From the NCBI GenBank assembly GCA_964017145.1, contig CAXHKQ010000081.1, positions 1 through 16,559 of the forward strand: DNA of 16,559 nt. The letters are read 5' to 3'. The stretch comes from Agrocybe praecox (lineage: Eukaryota > Basidiomycota > Agaricomycetes > Agaricales > Agrocybaceae). The translations under genes and the position numbers were made by a program. Below the pieces are notes generated by a model. It searched no databases, had not been told where the DNA came from, and worked only from the letters and a program-made list of their open reading frames with translations. Numbering within the stretch: the stretch's first letter is position 1; every line of letters begins with the position of its first letter. Below, one piece after another: positions 1-10,089 of this stretch.

Positions 1-649
1 AAAAGGCATTATGGGTACTCCAAGCAAAATACATTTTCAAATACTTCACAAGTCTGCACCACCGTCCGGGGCACCTCGGCGTGCGTGTGTGTGTGTGTGT
101 AAAACGTTTTCCAGCATTGCGGCAAACCGGAGGTATTGCCGGCAAAAGAGCGAAGCGTCGTTGGCAGGGGGTTGATGGGAGTGTGTAATTAGGTGAAAAC
201 GAGGCTCAAGTCAAGTGTACATACTTCGTCCGTCGGCGTCCGTCGTTCGTCGGCTAAACGCGACGTCACACAGATGCGATGTTCGCATACGCAAGGTCAG
301 GGAGCCGAACATATTGCGACGGCAGCGACGCCAGCGACGCCAACGACACTATTGCACCATTTCGTTACCGAATCCCCCCAACCCAGAACTCTTCTCTGCC
401 AACTTCTTCAACCCTCTTCAAGCCGGCACCGCATACTCAAGCCTATCACCCTAACCCCCTCTACCGACATCTCACCCCCATCCCAACAGCCAACATCGTC
501 GGCAATACCATCATATATCTCCCAACACAATTCGATAGCGCCGACCGTGCCTAATGACCATAGAAGCGCGTGTGCGAGCTACTATGTGCGAGCTATGTGA
601 CTAATGGTCGTGCAATGCGTAACCGTGTGCCGGACTAATTTCGATGTAA
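1..649. other. Upstream sequence, no supported exon
   Basis: This stretch precedes the first recognisable adhesion-protein exon. It holds a GT dinucleotide run (85-100) and a GC- and pyrimidine-rich patch at about 200-560. Three overlapping open frames in that patch have Thr/Pro/Ser-rich, low-complexity translations without a signal peptide or domain, so I do not call them genes. It may be 5' UTR, if translation starts at 650, or the end of an upstream intron, if the AG at 664-665 is a splice acceptor. A CTAAT at 635-639 would suit a branch point. Confidence 0.5.
85..100. repeat. (GT)8 microsatellite
   Basis: Sixteen bases of uninterrupted GT, preceded by the imperfect GTGC. Simple repeat with no assigned role. 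Confidence 0.9.
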
Positions 650-882
650 ATGTGTTTATGTGTAGGTCTGCTCGTAGGGCTGGCATCCGTCGCAGTGGTC
701 GTCGTCGAAGCGATGGAGGAACAGGTGGACACGCGCGAGGGTGAGAACCTGACGCTCAAGTGTCGCTTCAATCAGCAGCGGGCGCAGCGGGCGAACGAGT
801 TCATCTACTACTGGTCGCGCTGGACGGGCACGAGCTTCGAGAATGTGGCGATCGGGAATGTGCAGCTGAATACGAACTACAT
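650..882 (+). CDS. ed: echinoid-like exon 1: signal peptide and first half of Ig1
   Basis: Open from ATG 650, with an in-frame stop immediately upstream (647-649). It encodes a hydrophobic leader ending V-x-E-A, then the first Ig strand with Cys38 and Trp55. It ends at a consensus GTAAGT donor (883), phase 2. The ATG context is weak (T at -3). A second reading is that TAG at 663-665, behind a CTAAT, is an acceptor and the exon starts at 666 with a phase-1 junction. In that case the first few signal residues come from another exon. Confidence 0.75.
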
Positions 883-3800
883 GTAAGTGTTTGGAGTTGT
901 GGCGGTAGCGGCGGCAATCAATCAAGTGGTTGTCGAGTGGCGTGTGTGGACATGTTTGCGTATAATCGAGTTATCGAGTTAGATGAGATTATTTATTTAT
1001 GTCGCATTTTTATGAAAATAATCTATTAGTGTGTTATGTATCGGAGGGGTGCGATACACGATAATATTCACTATTAGAGTACCCTAATTTCGAAGAGCGT
1101 TGGAATTAAAGACAATTTATCTAGCTAGAATTCGGTAATTTGGTAATTGCTGTCGCAGTATCGGTTAAAATCTAATATAGTTATGTTAATAACGGGTTCC
1201 GTGAATTGTTAGCACAGGAAATACGCGCACTACCAGCGCAGGACCCAAAATGTCTTCAAGGTCTCCTTTTTGGGTCTATTTCGGTCCACAATTGCTTACT
1301 GGGACAAGTATCGCATCCCATTTAACATAATTATTCCTAGAACATACAATCTTTCGTTGGAAATGCATAAGCTACATTTCGAATGAAAAATACGGATTAC
1401 CTTCACGAATGACTGTCGTTTAAAGACTTAACCAATTTTCATATCTAAGAAGTTGTTCAAATAGCCGAGCTATGAACATAGATACATAGAGTTACAAGGT
1501 ATATTATTAAGAACATCATACTTACTTCCTTTCCTTTCCCCCTCCCCACCCCCCAGTCTCGACTTCCGACCCAACGACGGCACCTACGATCTGCTCATCA
1601 AGAACGCCTCCTACGGCCGAGACAACGGCCGCTTCGAGTGCCGCATCAAAGCGGTCGGCACCGGCGCCGACGTCCACCAGGAGTACTACAACATCACCGT
1701 GCTCACGCTGCCCGAGCGCCCCATTATCGAAGCGGGTGTCGGCGATGTGGCCACCGAGGGCCAGCGCCACGAGCTGCAGTGCAGCTCCGCTGGCGGTTCG
1801 CCTCCGCCTACGATCACCTGGTATCGGGAGGACAGTCCGGATGCGCCGCTCACGGCCAAGTCGGTGTACGTGCCCGCTTCGGCGACCACGGGGCAGCGAG
1901 CGCAGACGCGCAGCACGCTGACGTTTACCGCTCAGCGGGAGGATGATGAGGCGAAGTTCCGGTGCGTGGTGTGGAATCGAGCGATGACCGGGCAGCGGAG
2001 GCTGGAGACAAGTGCGACGTTGGAGGTCAATTGTGAGTAGTAGTTCATCGGAAATGTTTTTCAATGAAGCTTTTGGATGGTCCTGAATAGTCCTGAATGG
2101 TCCTGAATGGTCTTGAACGGTCTTCAATGGTCCTGAATGTGTGTCTTATTTCTGAACCAACAATCTCACCTTCCATCCCCGCCTCCCCAGACCACCCGCG
2201 CGTCCGCGTCGGCCCCATCAACCCGCTGCTCGTCGAACGCGACGCCACCGCCCGCCTCGAGTGTCACGTCGACGCCAAGCCGCGCGTCGCCAACGTCCGC
2301 TGGACGCACAACGGTCGCTTCATCAGCGCCTCACCCATCCATGTCATCAATCGCGTCTCCGTGCAGGACGCCGGTCTGTACGTCTGCTCGGCCGACAACG
2401 GTCTCGGTCAGCACGGCGAGCAAGAAATCACCCTTGATGTGCTCAGCGCCCCGGCCGTCCACATCGAGACCAAGACGCGCGAGGGCGAGGAGGGCCAGAC
2501 GATTCACATCGCCTGCACAGTGTCCGCCAATCCGCCACCGCTAGCCATCGAGTGGCTGAAGGCCGGAGACGAGAGCTTCCGCTTCGCCGGCGACACGCTG
2601 GAACTGCGCTCGCTGCGAGCCGGCCATGCAGGCACATACACCTGCAGGGCGCTGAACATTCTGATGCCGTACGGCGAGCCGCGAGCGGAGCGCACCGGCA
2701 ACGCAACCGTGCAGCTGCTGGTCCGCCACCGTCCGGGACCGGCGCGAATTACGCCAGCTCAGCCGATTGTGCATGCGAACAGTGGCGTGACGTTGACCTG
2801 TGCGGCAGAGCCTCCAGGCTGGCCGGTTCCGGTTTATCGGTGGTATCGAGATATCGAGGAGAGTGCGAATGGAATTCCGGATCCGAGTCAACATCCGACG
2901 CTGGCGCAGGGCTCGCAGTACGTGATTCCGAGAGTGCACTTTGGCAGCGAGGGTCGGTATCATTGTGCCGCCGCGAATGAGTTGGGCTTCGGGTCGTTGG
3001 CCAATGCTACGTTGGTGGTGCATCAGGCTCCGCAGTTCTTGGGAAAGTTGCCGCAGCAGTTGACGAAGCAGGTAAATAACGGATTCAACTTAAGATCTTC
3101 AAGTGAGAATAGCTCGCGAGCGGAGTGGAATGTACCATACTAGTCCTGAATGGTCTTGAGCGGACTTAAATGGTCCATACTTGTCCTGAATGGTCTTGTT
3201 CGGACTTAAATAGTCCATACTAGTCCTGAATGTTCTTGAATGTTCTTGGCATGGAATGACTTCGTAGGCCTGATTTCCGATCGGTCGATTCGGTTCTCTT
3301 TTAGTATTTTTCTAAGCCTTAGGCTCTCTCGCACCATCACTTATCCTTACCCCATCCAATCTCCAGGTCGGCGACGCCGACGTCACCTGGACCTGCTCCG
3401 CCAAGGGCAAACCCCGCCCCACTGTCCACTGGCTGCACGACGGCCGCGACATCGGCTCCCAGCCCCAGCTCTACGAGGTCCGCACCCAGCAGATCGACGG
3501 CGTCAACGGCATGGTCACCGTTCAGTCCGTCCTCCGCATGGCCGGCACGGCGCGCGCCCACGGCAACGAGCTCCGTTCCGCCGATCGCGGCCAGTACGCC
3601 TGCGTCTTCCAGAACGAAGTCGATGCCGTCAACTCGAGCATGCAACTGCGCGTCGAACACGCCCCCATCATGCGCCATCGCTTCGATCGCGTCGCCTACG
3701 ATGTGCGCGATCGCGCCGAAATCCGCTGCGAAGTGCAGGCCTACCCGAAGCCCGAGTTCCAATGGCTCGGCGTCGGCGGTCGGCCCATCGGCCAGGGCAC

Positions 3801-6800
3801 CGATGAGGGTCACTTTGCCGTCGAGACGACGCAGGCGCCCGCCGAGCAGGGCGACGATGTCTACGTGTCGGTGCTGCGCATTCGCGAACTCCGCTCCCAG
3901 GACTACGGCGAGTACGTCTGTCGGGTGGCCAACGCTCTGGAGACCGTCCGCGCCAACATCCAGCTGCAGCCGAAGGGCGCCCCGGAGCGGCCGCAGCAGC
4001 TGGCCGGTGGCGAGGCGGGCGCCAATTTCGTTCAGCTACGCTGGGAGAGCGGCTTCGACGGCGGCCTGGTGAACACCAAGTACTTTGTGTCCTATCGCAA
4101 GGTGGCGATGCCGCCGCCGCAGGGCGGAGCGGCCGCTTCGGCAACGGCGGGCTGCGGTGCGAATATGGTGGCCAACTCGGATTGGATGGAGTTTGACTGT
4201 CAGCAGCGGCAGCCGTGCAACGTTCAGCATCTGGAGCAGCATCAGGCGTACGTGTTCAAGGTGAAGGCGCTGAATACGAAGGGCGCTTCGAAGTACTCGA
4301 ATGAGGTGGTGGTCGCGACGAAGGTGGCGGTGGTGCCGCAACCGAGGCTGGTGCAGTTCAATCCGGCTACGCGGCGGCTGGAGATCGAGGTGGATGCGAC
4401 GTGCTTGTCGTTGATAGCGATTGCGGAGTCGGTGATCAATGCGAATACGCCGCTGGTGGCGTGGCAGATTGTGGAATCGTTGCCGGTGCGGGCGTCGGGG
4501 GCGGAGCGGACGCGGCTGGGGCAGGTGATTGAGCATTTGGTGGTGGCACGCAGGAGTCAGGTGCGGACGATGAGCAATGGAGGGGGAGGAGAGGCGGAGG
4601 TTGAAGTGGATGAGGAGGATGATGTGGACGAGCTGAGCGTGCCGAGGGTGCGGGTGAAGCTGTGCCTGAACGATAATCATGAGCTGTGCGGCGAGTACAC
4701 GGAGGCGATTGGTGAGTAATGGAATGGATTGATTGGAAGTTAGAGAGGATGAAGGTTGAAAGGAATCGGGATATATGATCTGATCAGTGAAGCTAACCAT
4801 CTACAAATCATCTCTTAGTTACGAAAAAATCTATATACGAAAGTACCTTGAGATGATCTCCAAATCTGAGGGCTGCAGGCTGAAGGTCAATCTATAATTT
4901 CGAGCCTTATTTCATCCCTAACCTTAAATCTCTTCACCAGTCGGCCGAAACCTCGTCACCGGCAGCGCCTGGAACACCGGCTCCGTCATCGGCTTCGCCG
5001 TCGTCGGCATCCTGGCCGTCCTCCTCGTTGCCCTGCTCATCCTGTTCAATCGCTGCAAGCAGCGCCAATCGGGCGGCAGCGGCAAGGGCGCCTCCGCCGC
5101 CGATGCGGACACCTCGATGCGCTCCCAATCGCATCATCATCATGTGGGCAGCATCAATGGCGGTGGCAACGGCGGCGGCCAGGACAACCAGGAGCCTCCG
5201 CCGTATTATCCGGCGAGTGCGCTGCACAACAAATCGCTGGAGCACTCGATGGACTTGGGGCTGAGCGGCAAGGAGGCTGCGGCAGCGGTGGCGGCGCACA
5301 ACGAATCGTTGTATGGCACGCAAAATGATTATGTGTACTATCCGCAGGCGACGCACCAGCTGCAGCATCAGCTGCCGGACAGTGAATGTAAGTGGGGATG
5401 GGTATACTTTTTTGGGTGGTTCTGTGTGATGTGATATGCAGTTGCTCTCACTTGTTTCTGATCAAGGGACATTTAAATATTGCTAACTGTACCCACAAAT
5501 ATTCCATTAGTTCAAGAGATTCAAACTATACATTTTCTAAAATATAATCCACTCAATATTTATTATTTCACGTCTGATCATTTTCATGGTTTTTAATGAA
5601 TCTAAAATAGGAAATAAATTATTTGTGTATGGATCAGGAATTGGATTGATTTTGTCCTTCAACATACGTCCTCGCTTAAAACCCTTACATAGATAGAGAT
5701 TCGAGAACTGATTAAGTTACTTCTAGTCTGAATTTCTGTCGTTTCTTTCTATGGCTACTGACAATGTTCAGGTATTGCATATCATTCAGGATTTGATAGT
5801 CTCACTTCACAAACAAACATCTGCGTTTCTAGATATTAGATCTCTATATCTAAATTTCCTTGACCAGAATCAAGTGGAAGCAACTGTCCAATATATTCAA
5901 AGCAATTTGAGTTGTTTGTCGTTTCTATACATATTCGTGGGTTATTCTGTTGGGTTTGAGTTTGCATACACGCTTCATCGTTGTTTCAAATGCCGCATCT
6001 ACCATTTAGAGCGAAGTCTAGACGACGAGAGAGACCCAAGTTCAACTGCAAAACTTTGGTCAGACGCGTATTAGATCTGAGTGTGTATTGTTTTTCTTGT
6101 TTCTTGTTTCATCATCGCGCAGTTTAATTCAACGAGTAGCCTCCAGGGTTTTTCGAAAACAAGAAGAGAAAGAACATAGTAGATGTTTCACTCGGAATGG
6201 AGTTTCCTTTTCTCACTGTATAGTACAATAATGTGTGCCTCTCTCTGGATTTGAATAATCCAATTTGTCATTTTCATGCATTTAACTAGGACTAGACAGC
6301 AATGTCGATGCATCGGGTGCAGGTAAATTCTCAACAACCAACCACCTCCACACTGAAATCTACTTAAAATCAACGTCCCAATGCATCCACAATCGCACTT
6401 GAGATTAAATGTGATCCACACACGAATACACACACACACACACTCACACACAACATCGATTGATTGCGCACCTTCACTCGCTCGTTATTGCGTTCTGTAG
6501 TCACATGCACACACACACACATTCACACACACATGTACCATACGTAATATACACACATTAACACAGATACAAATGCACACATATCGCCGCTTGATATACC
6601 GGTTATGCTAATGTATATTACGTAATTCTGTGAACAAGTGCCTCTTCCCCACCACCCTCTCATCACCACCCCCCCTCCACCCCATTCGCTCTCTTGCACT
6701 GCGTCGCCACAGGCGTCTGATTCTCTGCTCCATTGTATGTTTCACACAAGTGTATCGATGTCGATGCACTACTACTTCTAATACTGCTAGTACCAGTCTC

Positions 6801-8736
6801 TACCAGGTTTCATAAGAATGGAATCGGACAAGTCTGATGAAAGGGCTATATCTTCGCAGTTCTGAACAATCAATTATAACTTTTCTTGATTTGAAGTTCA
6901 AGCAATATTTAAACAACATAAATAAAAATTGTATTCAAAGGGCTTCAGAAATCGGAATTGATCTCTTAAGCTGTATTGCGTTTCTGGATAACATTTGTCA
7001 ACGGAATTCTAATTCAACGTCATTTGGTATACAAGTCCTCAATCTATCGATTTTAGGAATATAGTCGACATTGCTAGATTGGTTCTGTAGTTTCCGATTT
7101 AAAGCTTCTTTATTGCATTTTCAAATGCCACTTTTGCGAAGCAATTATACCACGACAAATGGTTAACTTCATAGAACCGGAATTCTTTAAGACAAAGAAT
7201 TACAAATATCATCAGAATTCAGCCATGAAAAATATCTATGAAAATTGTTTGAGCATTATCTTCAAAGTATTTTCTACGAAAATTCTCTCAACATCTCTCA
7301 TCCATGTCCGATTCCATTCTCATGAACCTGCTACTATTTCGATGTTTAGTGCGTATTTCTCTACATGTTACCCGATCTAAAATCAAGTGAACAGCGCGCT
7401 AACATTATCTAACCATCCACCCAAAATTCCCCCACTCACACAGGGCTCAGTTCGGGCTATCCGGTGAACACCAACTATGCGCACTCGACCAACGGCGGCG
7501 GCAGCGTCAACTCGGAGGACTCGGTGTGGCAGATGAAGATGGGCATGCAGCAGCAGCAGCAACAGCAACAGCAGCAGCAGCAGCAGCAGCTCCAATCCCA
7601 GCACCATAGCAATCTTGATCTGCACATGCAGCAGCAGCAACAGCAGAACCAGCACATGCAACAACTGATGCAGCAGCAGCAACAGGCCACCTACGGCCTG
7701 ACCGGCTACGATCCGATGGGCTACGGCCAGACGCCCAGTGTGCACGAGAACGCCTCGAATGCGGTCGCCTACTCGTACCAGCCGAATTTGAGCATCGGTG
7801 GCGGTGGAGGTGGAGGCGGCGAGTACAATTACAATACGTTGCGCAGCACGCACAGCACCAGCCACAGTACCCAACAGCAGCAGATGCAGCAGCCGCCGAT
7901 GGACGCGTACGGCTGCATAGGCGGCGGAAATGGCGTCGGGGATCCGTATGGCGGCGGTGTGGCGTCGGTGGCGTCGACGGTGGGCGGCGGTGGCGTTGGC
8001 ATCGATGGCCAGATGGAGCAGCAAATCGGTGAGTGGTGTGGGTGTTTGTCGGGGGGCATTAGAATTTGAATGTATGTTCAGAACTGAGTGGCAGTTCAAT
8101 TGATGATTTAGAAAATGTTTTGAATCGATAAGTAACTTCATTTGTTCGTTTTTCACAGACAAATGAAATTATTGGAACAGTTTTGGATTACTAATGAAGA
8201 TAAACAAACCGAAATCCAAACGATTGAAATTCGAAAATATTTCTGATCTTCAATCAATCCATTTTGAACGAATTGGAGATTATTCGGCCATCAACTTTGG
8301 CATTTGGCCCATGTTAGCCTGAGAGAAGGAATCTCTGTGGAACCGAGATTATATATTAGTTCATACCTCTTTATCTCATATAAATTTTATCCAGATCAAT
8401 GTGATCATTTTACCATACGAATCAAAAGTTATGTCCGCTAGACTTCTAATAACTCGTCCAAACATCATTCGATTCACATGATATTTATGTTGTTGATTCC
8501 ACAAAGAATTGAAGAATTATTTTTCGCATACATACAAACGGTTAATTTGTATGTATGCGAAAAATAAGTCTAATTCTTCTAATCCTAACGGCCTTTTAGT
8601 ATTCGGCAGTTCTCTGACATTCGCATACCTCAGTTATTGTTCGATCATTCCTTTTATCTAATTTAACTATCACTAACTAATCTGTATCTTTACTCCCATT
8701 CCCCTTTCAGGCGTAAACTCGTACTTCCAAGTGTAG
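650..8736 (+). CDS. ed: Echinoid-like Ig/FnIII cell adhesion protein (7 exons)
   Basis: Joined exons 650-882, 1557-2032, 2191-3071, 3367-4711, 4941-5387, 7444-8028 and 8711-8736 give a 1330-residue single-pass membrane protein, close to the size I recall for Drosophila Echinoid. Numbered from the ATG at 650: signal peptide 1-21 (V-x-A cleavage site); seven Ig domains with Cys/Trp/Cys at 38/55/106, 153/166/214, 261/274/302, 345/358/388, 440/454/495, 540/552/609 and 651/663/715; a fibronectin III domain about 734-850; a divergent second one about 851-978; membrane helix 993-1014; then a 316-residue cytoplasmic tail with PPPY (1064-1067), poly-Gln, poly-Gly and the C-terminus YFQV. Echinoid proteins mediate homophilic and heterophilic adhesion at adherens junctions and modulate EGFR, Notch and Hippo signalling. 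All introns are GT-AG and in phase (2, 1, 0, 1, 1, 1). The paralogue Friend of echinoid is the alternative. An AG at 664-665 could instead be a splice acceptor, which would put the initiator in an exon outside or upstream. Confidence 0.85.
883..1556 (+). other. Intron 1 of the echinoid-like gene
   Basis: AT-rich intron bounded by GTAAGT and a long C-rich tract ending CCCCAG. It contains a 9-bp hairpin (GACCCAAAA at 1242-1250 against 1268-1276). A roughly 12-bp inverted pair (GGGGTGCGATAC near 1047 against GTATCGCATCCC near 1309) matches at 11 of 12 positions and may be a small mobile-element scar. No coding potential seen. Confidence 0.7.
1557..2032 (+). CDS. ed: echinoid-like exon 2: rest of Ig1 and Ig2
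   Basis: Acceptor CCCCAG at 1551-1556, donor GTGAGT at 2033, phase 1 out. It supplies the RPNDGxYDL...DNGRFEC end of Ig1, typical of the Echinoid family, and a complete Ig2 (Cys153, Trp166, Cys214). N-glycosylation sequons NAS and NIT lie in the first third. Confidence 0.9.
2078..2137 (+). repeat. Decamer tandem repeat TGGTCCTGAA in intron 2
   Basis: Six head-to-tail 10-bp units with one or two changes each (TGGTCCTGAA, TAGTCCTGAA, TGGTCTTGAA, CGGTCTTCAA). They fill nearly half of the 158-bp intron 2033-2190. The same unit family recurs in the next intron. Confidence 0.9.
2191..3071 (+). CDS. ed: echinoid-like exon 3: Ig3, Ig4, Ig5 and start of Ig6
   Basis: Acceptor CTCCCCAG at 2183-2190, donor GTAAAT at 3072, phase 0 out. 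It encodes Ig3 (DAGLYVC), Ig4 (HAGTYTC) and Ig5 (SEGRYHC), each with the Cys/Trp/Cys triad, followed by the QAPQFLGKLPQQLTKQ linker into Ig6. Wobble positions are almost all G or C at the start, relaxing towards the 3' end. Confidence 0.92.
3072..3366 (+). other. Intron 3 of the echinoid-like gene
   Basis: A 295-bp intron, GTAAAT to CTCCAG. More than a third is the decamer repeat described at 3141-3250; the remainder is unremarkable and pyrimidine-rich towards the acceptor. Confidence 0.8.
3141..3250 (+). repeat. Decamer repeat with 40-bp higher-order period in intron 3
   Basis: Eleven consecutive 10-bp units related to TGGTCCTGAA. Four different decamers make a 40-bp super-unit, marked by CCATAC recurring at 3135, 3175 and 3215. 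The two complete super-units differ at only a few positions. The family is the same as at 2078-2137 in intron 2. Confidence 0.9.
3367..4711 (+). CDS. ed: echinoid-like exon 4: Ig6, Ig7 and fibronectin III region
   Basis: Acceptor ATCTCCAG at 3359-3366, donor GTGAGT at 4712, phase 1 out. It holds most of Ig6 (Cys540, Trp552, DRGQYAC609), Ig7 (Cys651, Trp663, DYGEYVC715), a fibronectin III domain with the YVFKVKALNTKGASKYS strand near its end, and a divergent second fibronectin-like domain closing with GEYTEA. An acidic insert (14 residues rich in Glu/Asp, nt 4591-4632) interrupts the second domain. Confidence 0.9.
4941..5387 (+). CDS. ed: echinoid-like exon 5: membrane helix and proximal tail
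   Basis: Acceptor CTTCACCAG at 4932-4940, donor GTAAGT at 5388, phase 1 out. It begins with a short juxtamembrane GRNLVTG segment, then a 22-residue hydrophobic helix followed by NRCKQR as stop-transfer. The tail has a His run, Gly-rich stretches, PPPY (5195-5206) and a Tyr-rich end (NDYVYYPQ). Confidence 0.9.
6428..6533. repeat. (CA)n microsatellite cluster
   Basis: Interrupted CA runs at about 6428-6451 and 6508-6533, with TCAC interruptions. Simple-sequence DNA inside intron 5. Confidence 0.85.
6541..6624. repeat. 13-bp inverted repeat in intron 5
   Basis: TACGTAATATACA at 6541-6553 is the exact reverse complement of 6612-6624, enclosing 58 bp. It could be a small foldback relic or chance in AT-rich sequence. 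Confidence 0.6.
7444..8028 (+). CDS. ed: echinoid-like exon 6: Gln/Gly-rich cytoplasmic tail
   Basis: Acceptor CACACAG at 7437-7443, donor GTGAGT at 8029, phase 1 out. The other AG (7449-7450) would break the frame. The exon encodes 195 tail residues: a 14-Gln tract, a second mixed Gln/Met/His tract, a Tyr-rich block (YGLTGYDPMGYGQ), a Gly8 run, and a final Gly/Val-rich segment ending MEQQI. Low-complexity tails of this kind are common in insect Echinoid-type proteins. The strand is set by continuity with the upstream exons; long poly-Leu/Cys frames on the reverse strand are shadows of the CAG repeat. Confidence 0.88.
7548..7589 (+). repeat. CAG/CAA (opa-type) repeat coding 14 glutamines
   Basis: Fourteen consecutive Gln codons, twelve CAG and two CAA, within exon 6. 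A second, shorter tract follows at 7629-7646. Likely length-variable between individuals. Confidence 0.95.
8029..8710 (+). other. Intron 6 of the echinoid-like gene
   Basis: GTGAGT to CCCTTTCAG. AT-rich; the only structured element seen is the strong hairpin at 8511-8579. Retention of this intron would end the protein 13 codons later with GIRI, which is also a hydrophobic-x-hydrophobic end. Confidence 0.7.
8511..8579. repeat. Long perfect hairpin in intron 6
   Basis: 22-nt arms at 8517-8538 and 8546-8567 are exact reverse complements around a 7-nt loop (CGGTTAA). After an asymmetric bulge of about six bases on the 3' side the stem resumes with GAAGAATT. Total fold about 69 nt. Size and shape fit a microRNA precursor or a foldback transposon scar; neither can be decided here. 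Confidence 0.8.
8711..8736 (+). CDS. ed: echinoid-like exon 7: C-terminal PDZ-type ligand and stop
   Basis: Acceptor CCCTTTCAG at 8702-8710. The phase fits the previous exon and yields only GVNSYFQV followed by TAG (8734-8736). Phe at -2 and Val at 0 match a class II PDZ ligand, as does the EIIV end known from Drosophila Echinoid, which binds Bazooka and Canoe. The exon is short, so its support is the splice site, frame and motif together. Confidence 0.75.
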
Positions 8737-9603
8737 TCGAATGCACCACCGACGGCGGCGGCGGAAGCGGCGACGCCTGTGCTAAACATGTGAACATATA
8801 TATTGTTATATCTCTTGCTCTGACCAAGAAATTCGATGGGGAACCAGCAAGACTCCAAGATACGACAAGAAAAATAAGGAATACATCAAGGATCTACAGA
8901 ACATCGGCAACAGAACACTGCAAAAAAATCAACTGCTCAATATCTAAAAGAAAGTGAAATAGTAATAATTTTTATCATTTTATTTTCGGTATTTTGTATG
9001 CCTGAAGTACGGCACCAGACACATAAGAGCACATGCATTGGATGTTGTACTATGTGTAATATGCAAATCGTGTGATTCAATTGCGAACGCTGTAGGCCAT
9101 ATATTACATTACACACGGATATGACATAAGCCACACATATACACTTAGATATTATATCCTAGCACAACTAAATACACACACAGACAAACACACTCGTAAC
9201 ATGATGCTGCCATCTGCACAATTTGTGGCCGAAAGAAACACACCGAAATATAACAAATAGATAAAATATATTGAATGCACACACGTTTTTGTCAAACACG
9301 ATTTTAGTAAAGAACATCAGCACCCACACAAAACACACACACACACTTAGCTATGGTAAACAACAGCCTAAACATAAAAATCGCACCGCCTACAACATGT
9401 TACATCCATAGATCTTTCTATTAAGTTATACGAAGATGGAACATATCGCCCTGTTTTATAATTGCCTTTCTATATTCTTCGTTTATATTCGCTTGTGTAA
9501 TGTCGTTGTTTCGTATTCGGATTTGTGTAGTGTTTTCGTAATCGCGGTGCTGCATCTGTGATAACAACATAAAAACGTATACGTAACTGGTAAACGAACA
9601 AAA

Positions 9604-9609
9604 AATAAA
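9604..9609 (+). terminator. Possible proximal polyadenylation signal AATAAA
   Basis: Canonical hexamer 870 bases after the stop codon of the echinoid-like gene. The downstream sequence is AT-rich without an obvious GT-rich element, so it is weaker than the distal site. Confidence 0.3.
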
Positions 9610-10089
9610 CATAAATGATATCAAGTTATAAATTTGCATTTATTTTTCCGAACAAGATTTTTTTATTCGAACAATCGTAGTGTTTTTTCTCATCGAATGT
9701 ATGTATTGCATTTATTGCATTTATTATATTTGAAAGTGGAATTTTTTTTTTACACAAATCAGATACATTGTTTCTTCCGTTATTCTCACGATATTGCTCA
9801 TATTTCATATGTTCCGTCCGACAGCGGTTTCGCGATTTTTATCCTATTAGTTCGCTCAGCACCCAACTCGAGCTCAGTGCGAGTATATTTTTTAAACGAA
9901 GAAAGAAACTCATTTATATAGCGCCTAAGTTATATCGAAGTACTCACACACAATTTTAGATACGTCGAAATTGTCGCGCGCTCGTGACACTAATTATGTA
10001 CAGTGAACATTTGTATAGAGACACTTTTTATCCGGAAAACTATTTGCACCCCAGTAGTAATATCCCTAGAATCACCCTCCTCGCTCCTC

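Larger units (their letters stand above)
5388..7443 (+). other. Intron 5 (2.06 kb) of the echinoid-like gene
   Basis: The longest intron, GTAAGT to ACTCACACAG. It contains CA-rich microsatellites (6420-6540) and a 13-bp perfect inverted pair, 6541-6553 against 6612-6624. Three short open frames (5751-6074, 6837-7064, 7159-7380) have AT-rich codons and no recognised domain, and I regard them as chance. No transposase-like coding seen. Confidence 0.65.

Noticed and set aside
193..600. Three overlapping open frames of 79-135 codons
   Set aside because: Low-complexity Ser/Thr/Pro translations, no domain, no signal peptide, no strong donor; all three frames are equally open because the patch is stop-poor.
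1522..2127. 201-codon reverse frame, and other long reverse frames over 2400-5400
   Set aside because: Shadows of GC-rich Ig exons on the plus strand, which have clear Cys/Trp/Cys patterns and in-phase splice sites.
5751..6074. 107-codon open frame in intron 5
   Set aside because: AT-rich codons unlike the GC-rich real exons, no recognised domain, and it lies wholly within a well-supported intron. Chance is likely, though a nested gene cannot be excluded.
7383..8162. 259-codon reverse frame rich in Leu
   Set aside because: Antisense of the CAG/CAA repeat and GC-rich exon 6; the leucine runs are the complement of the glutamine tract.
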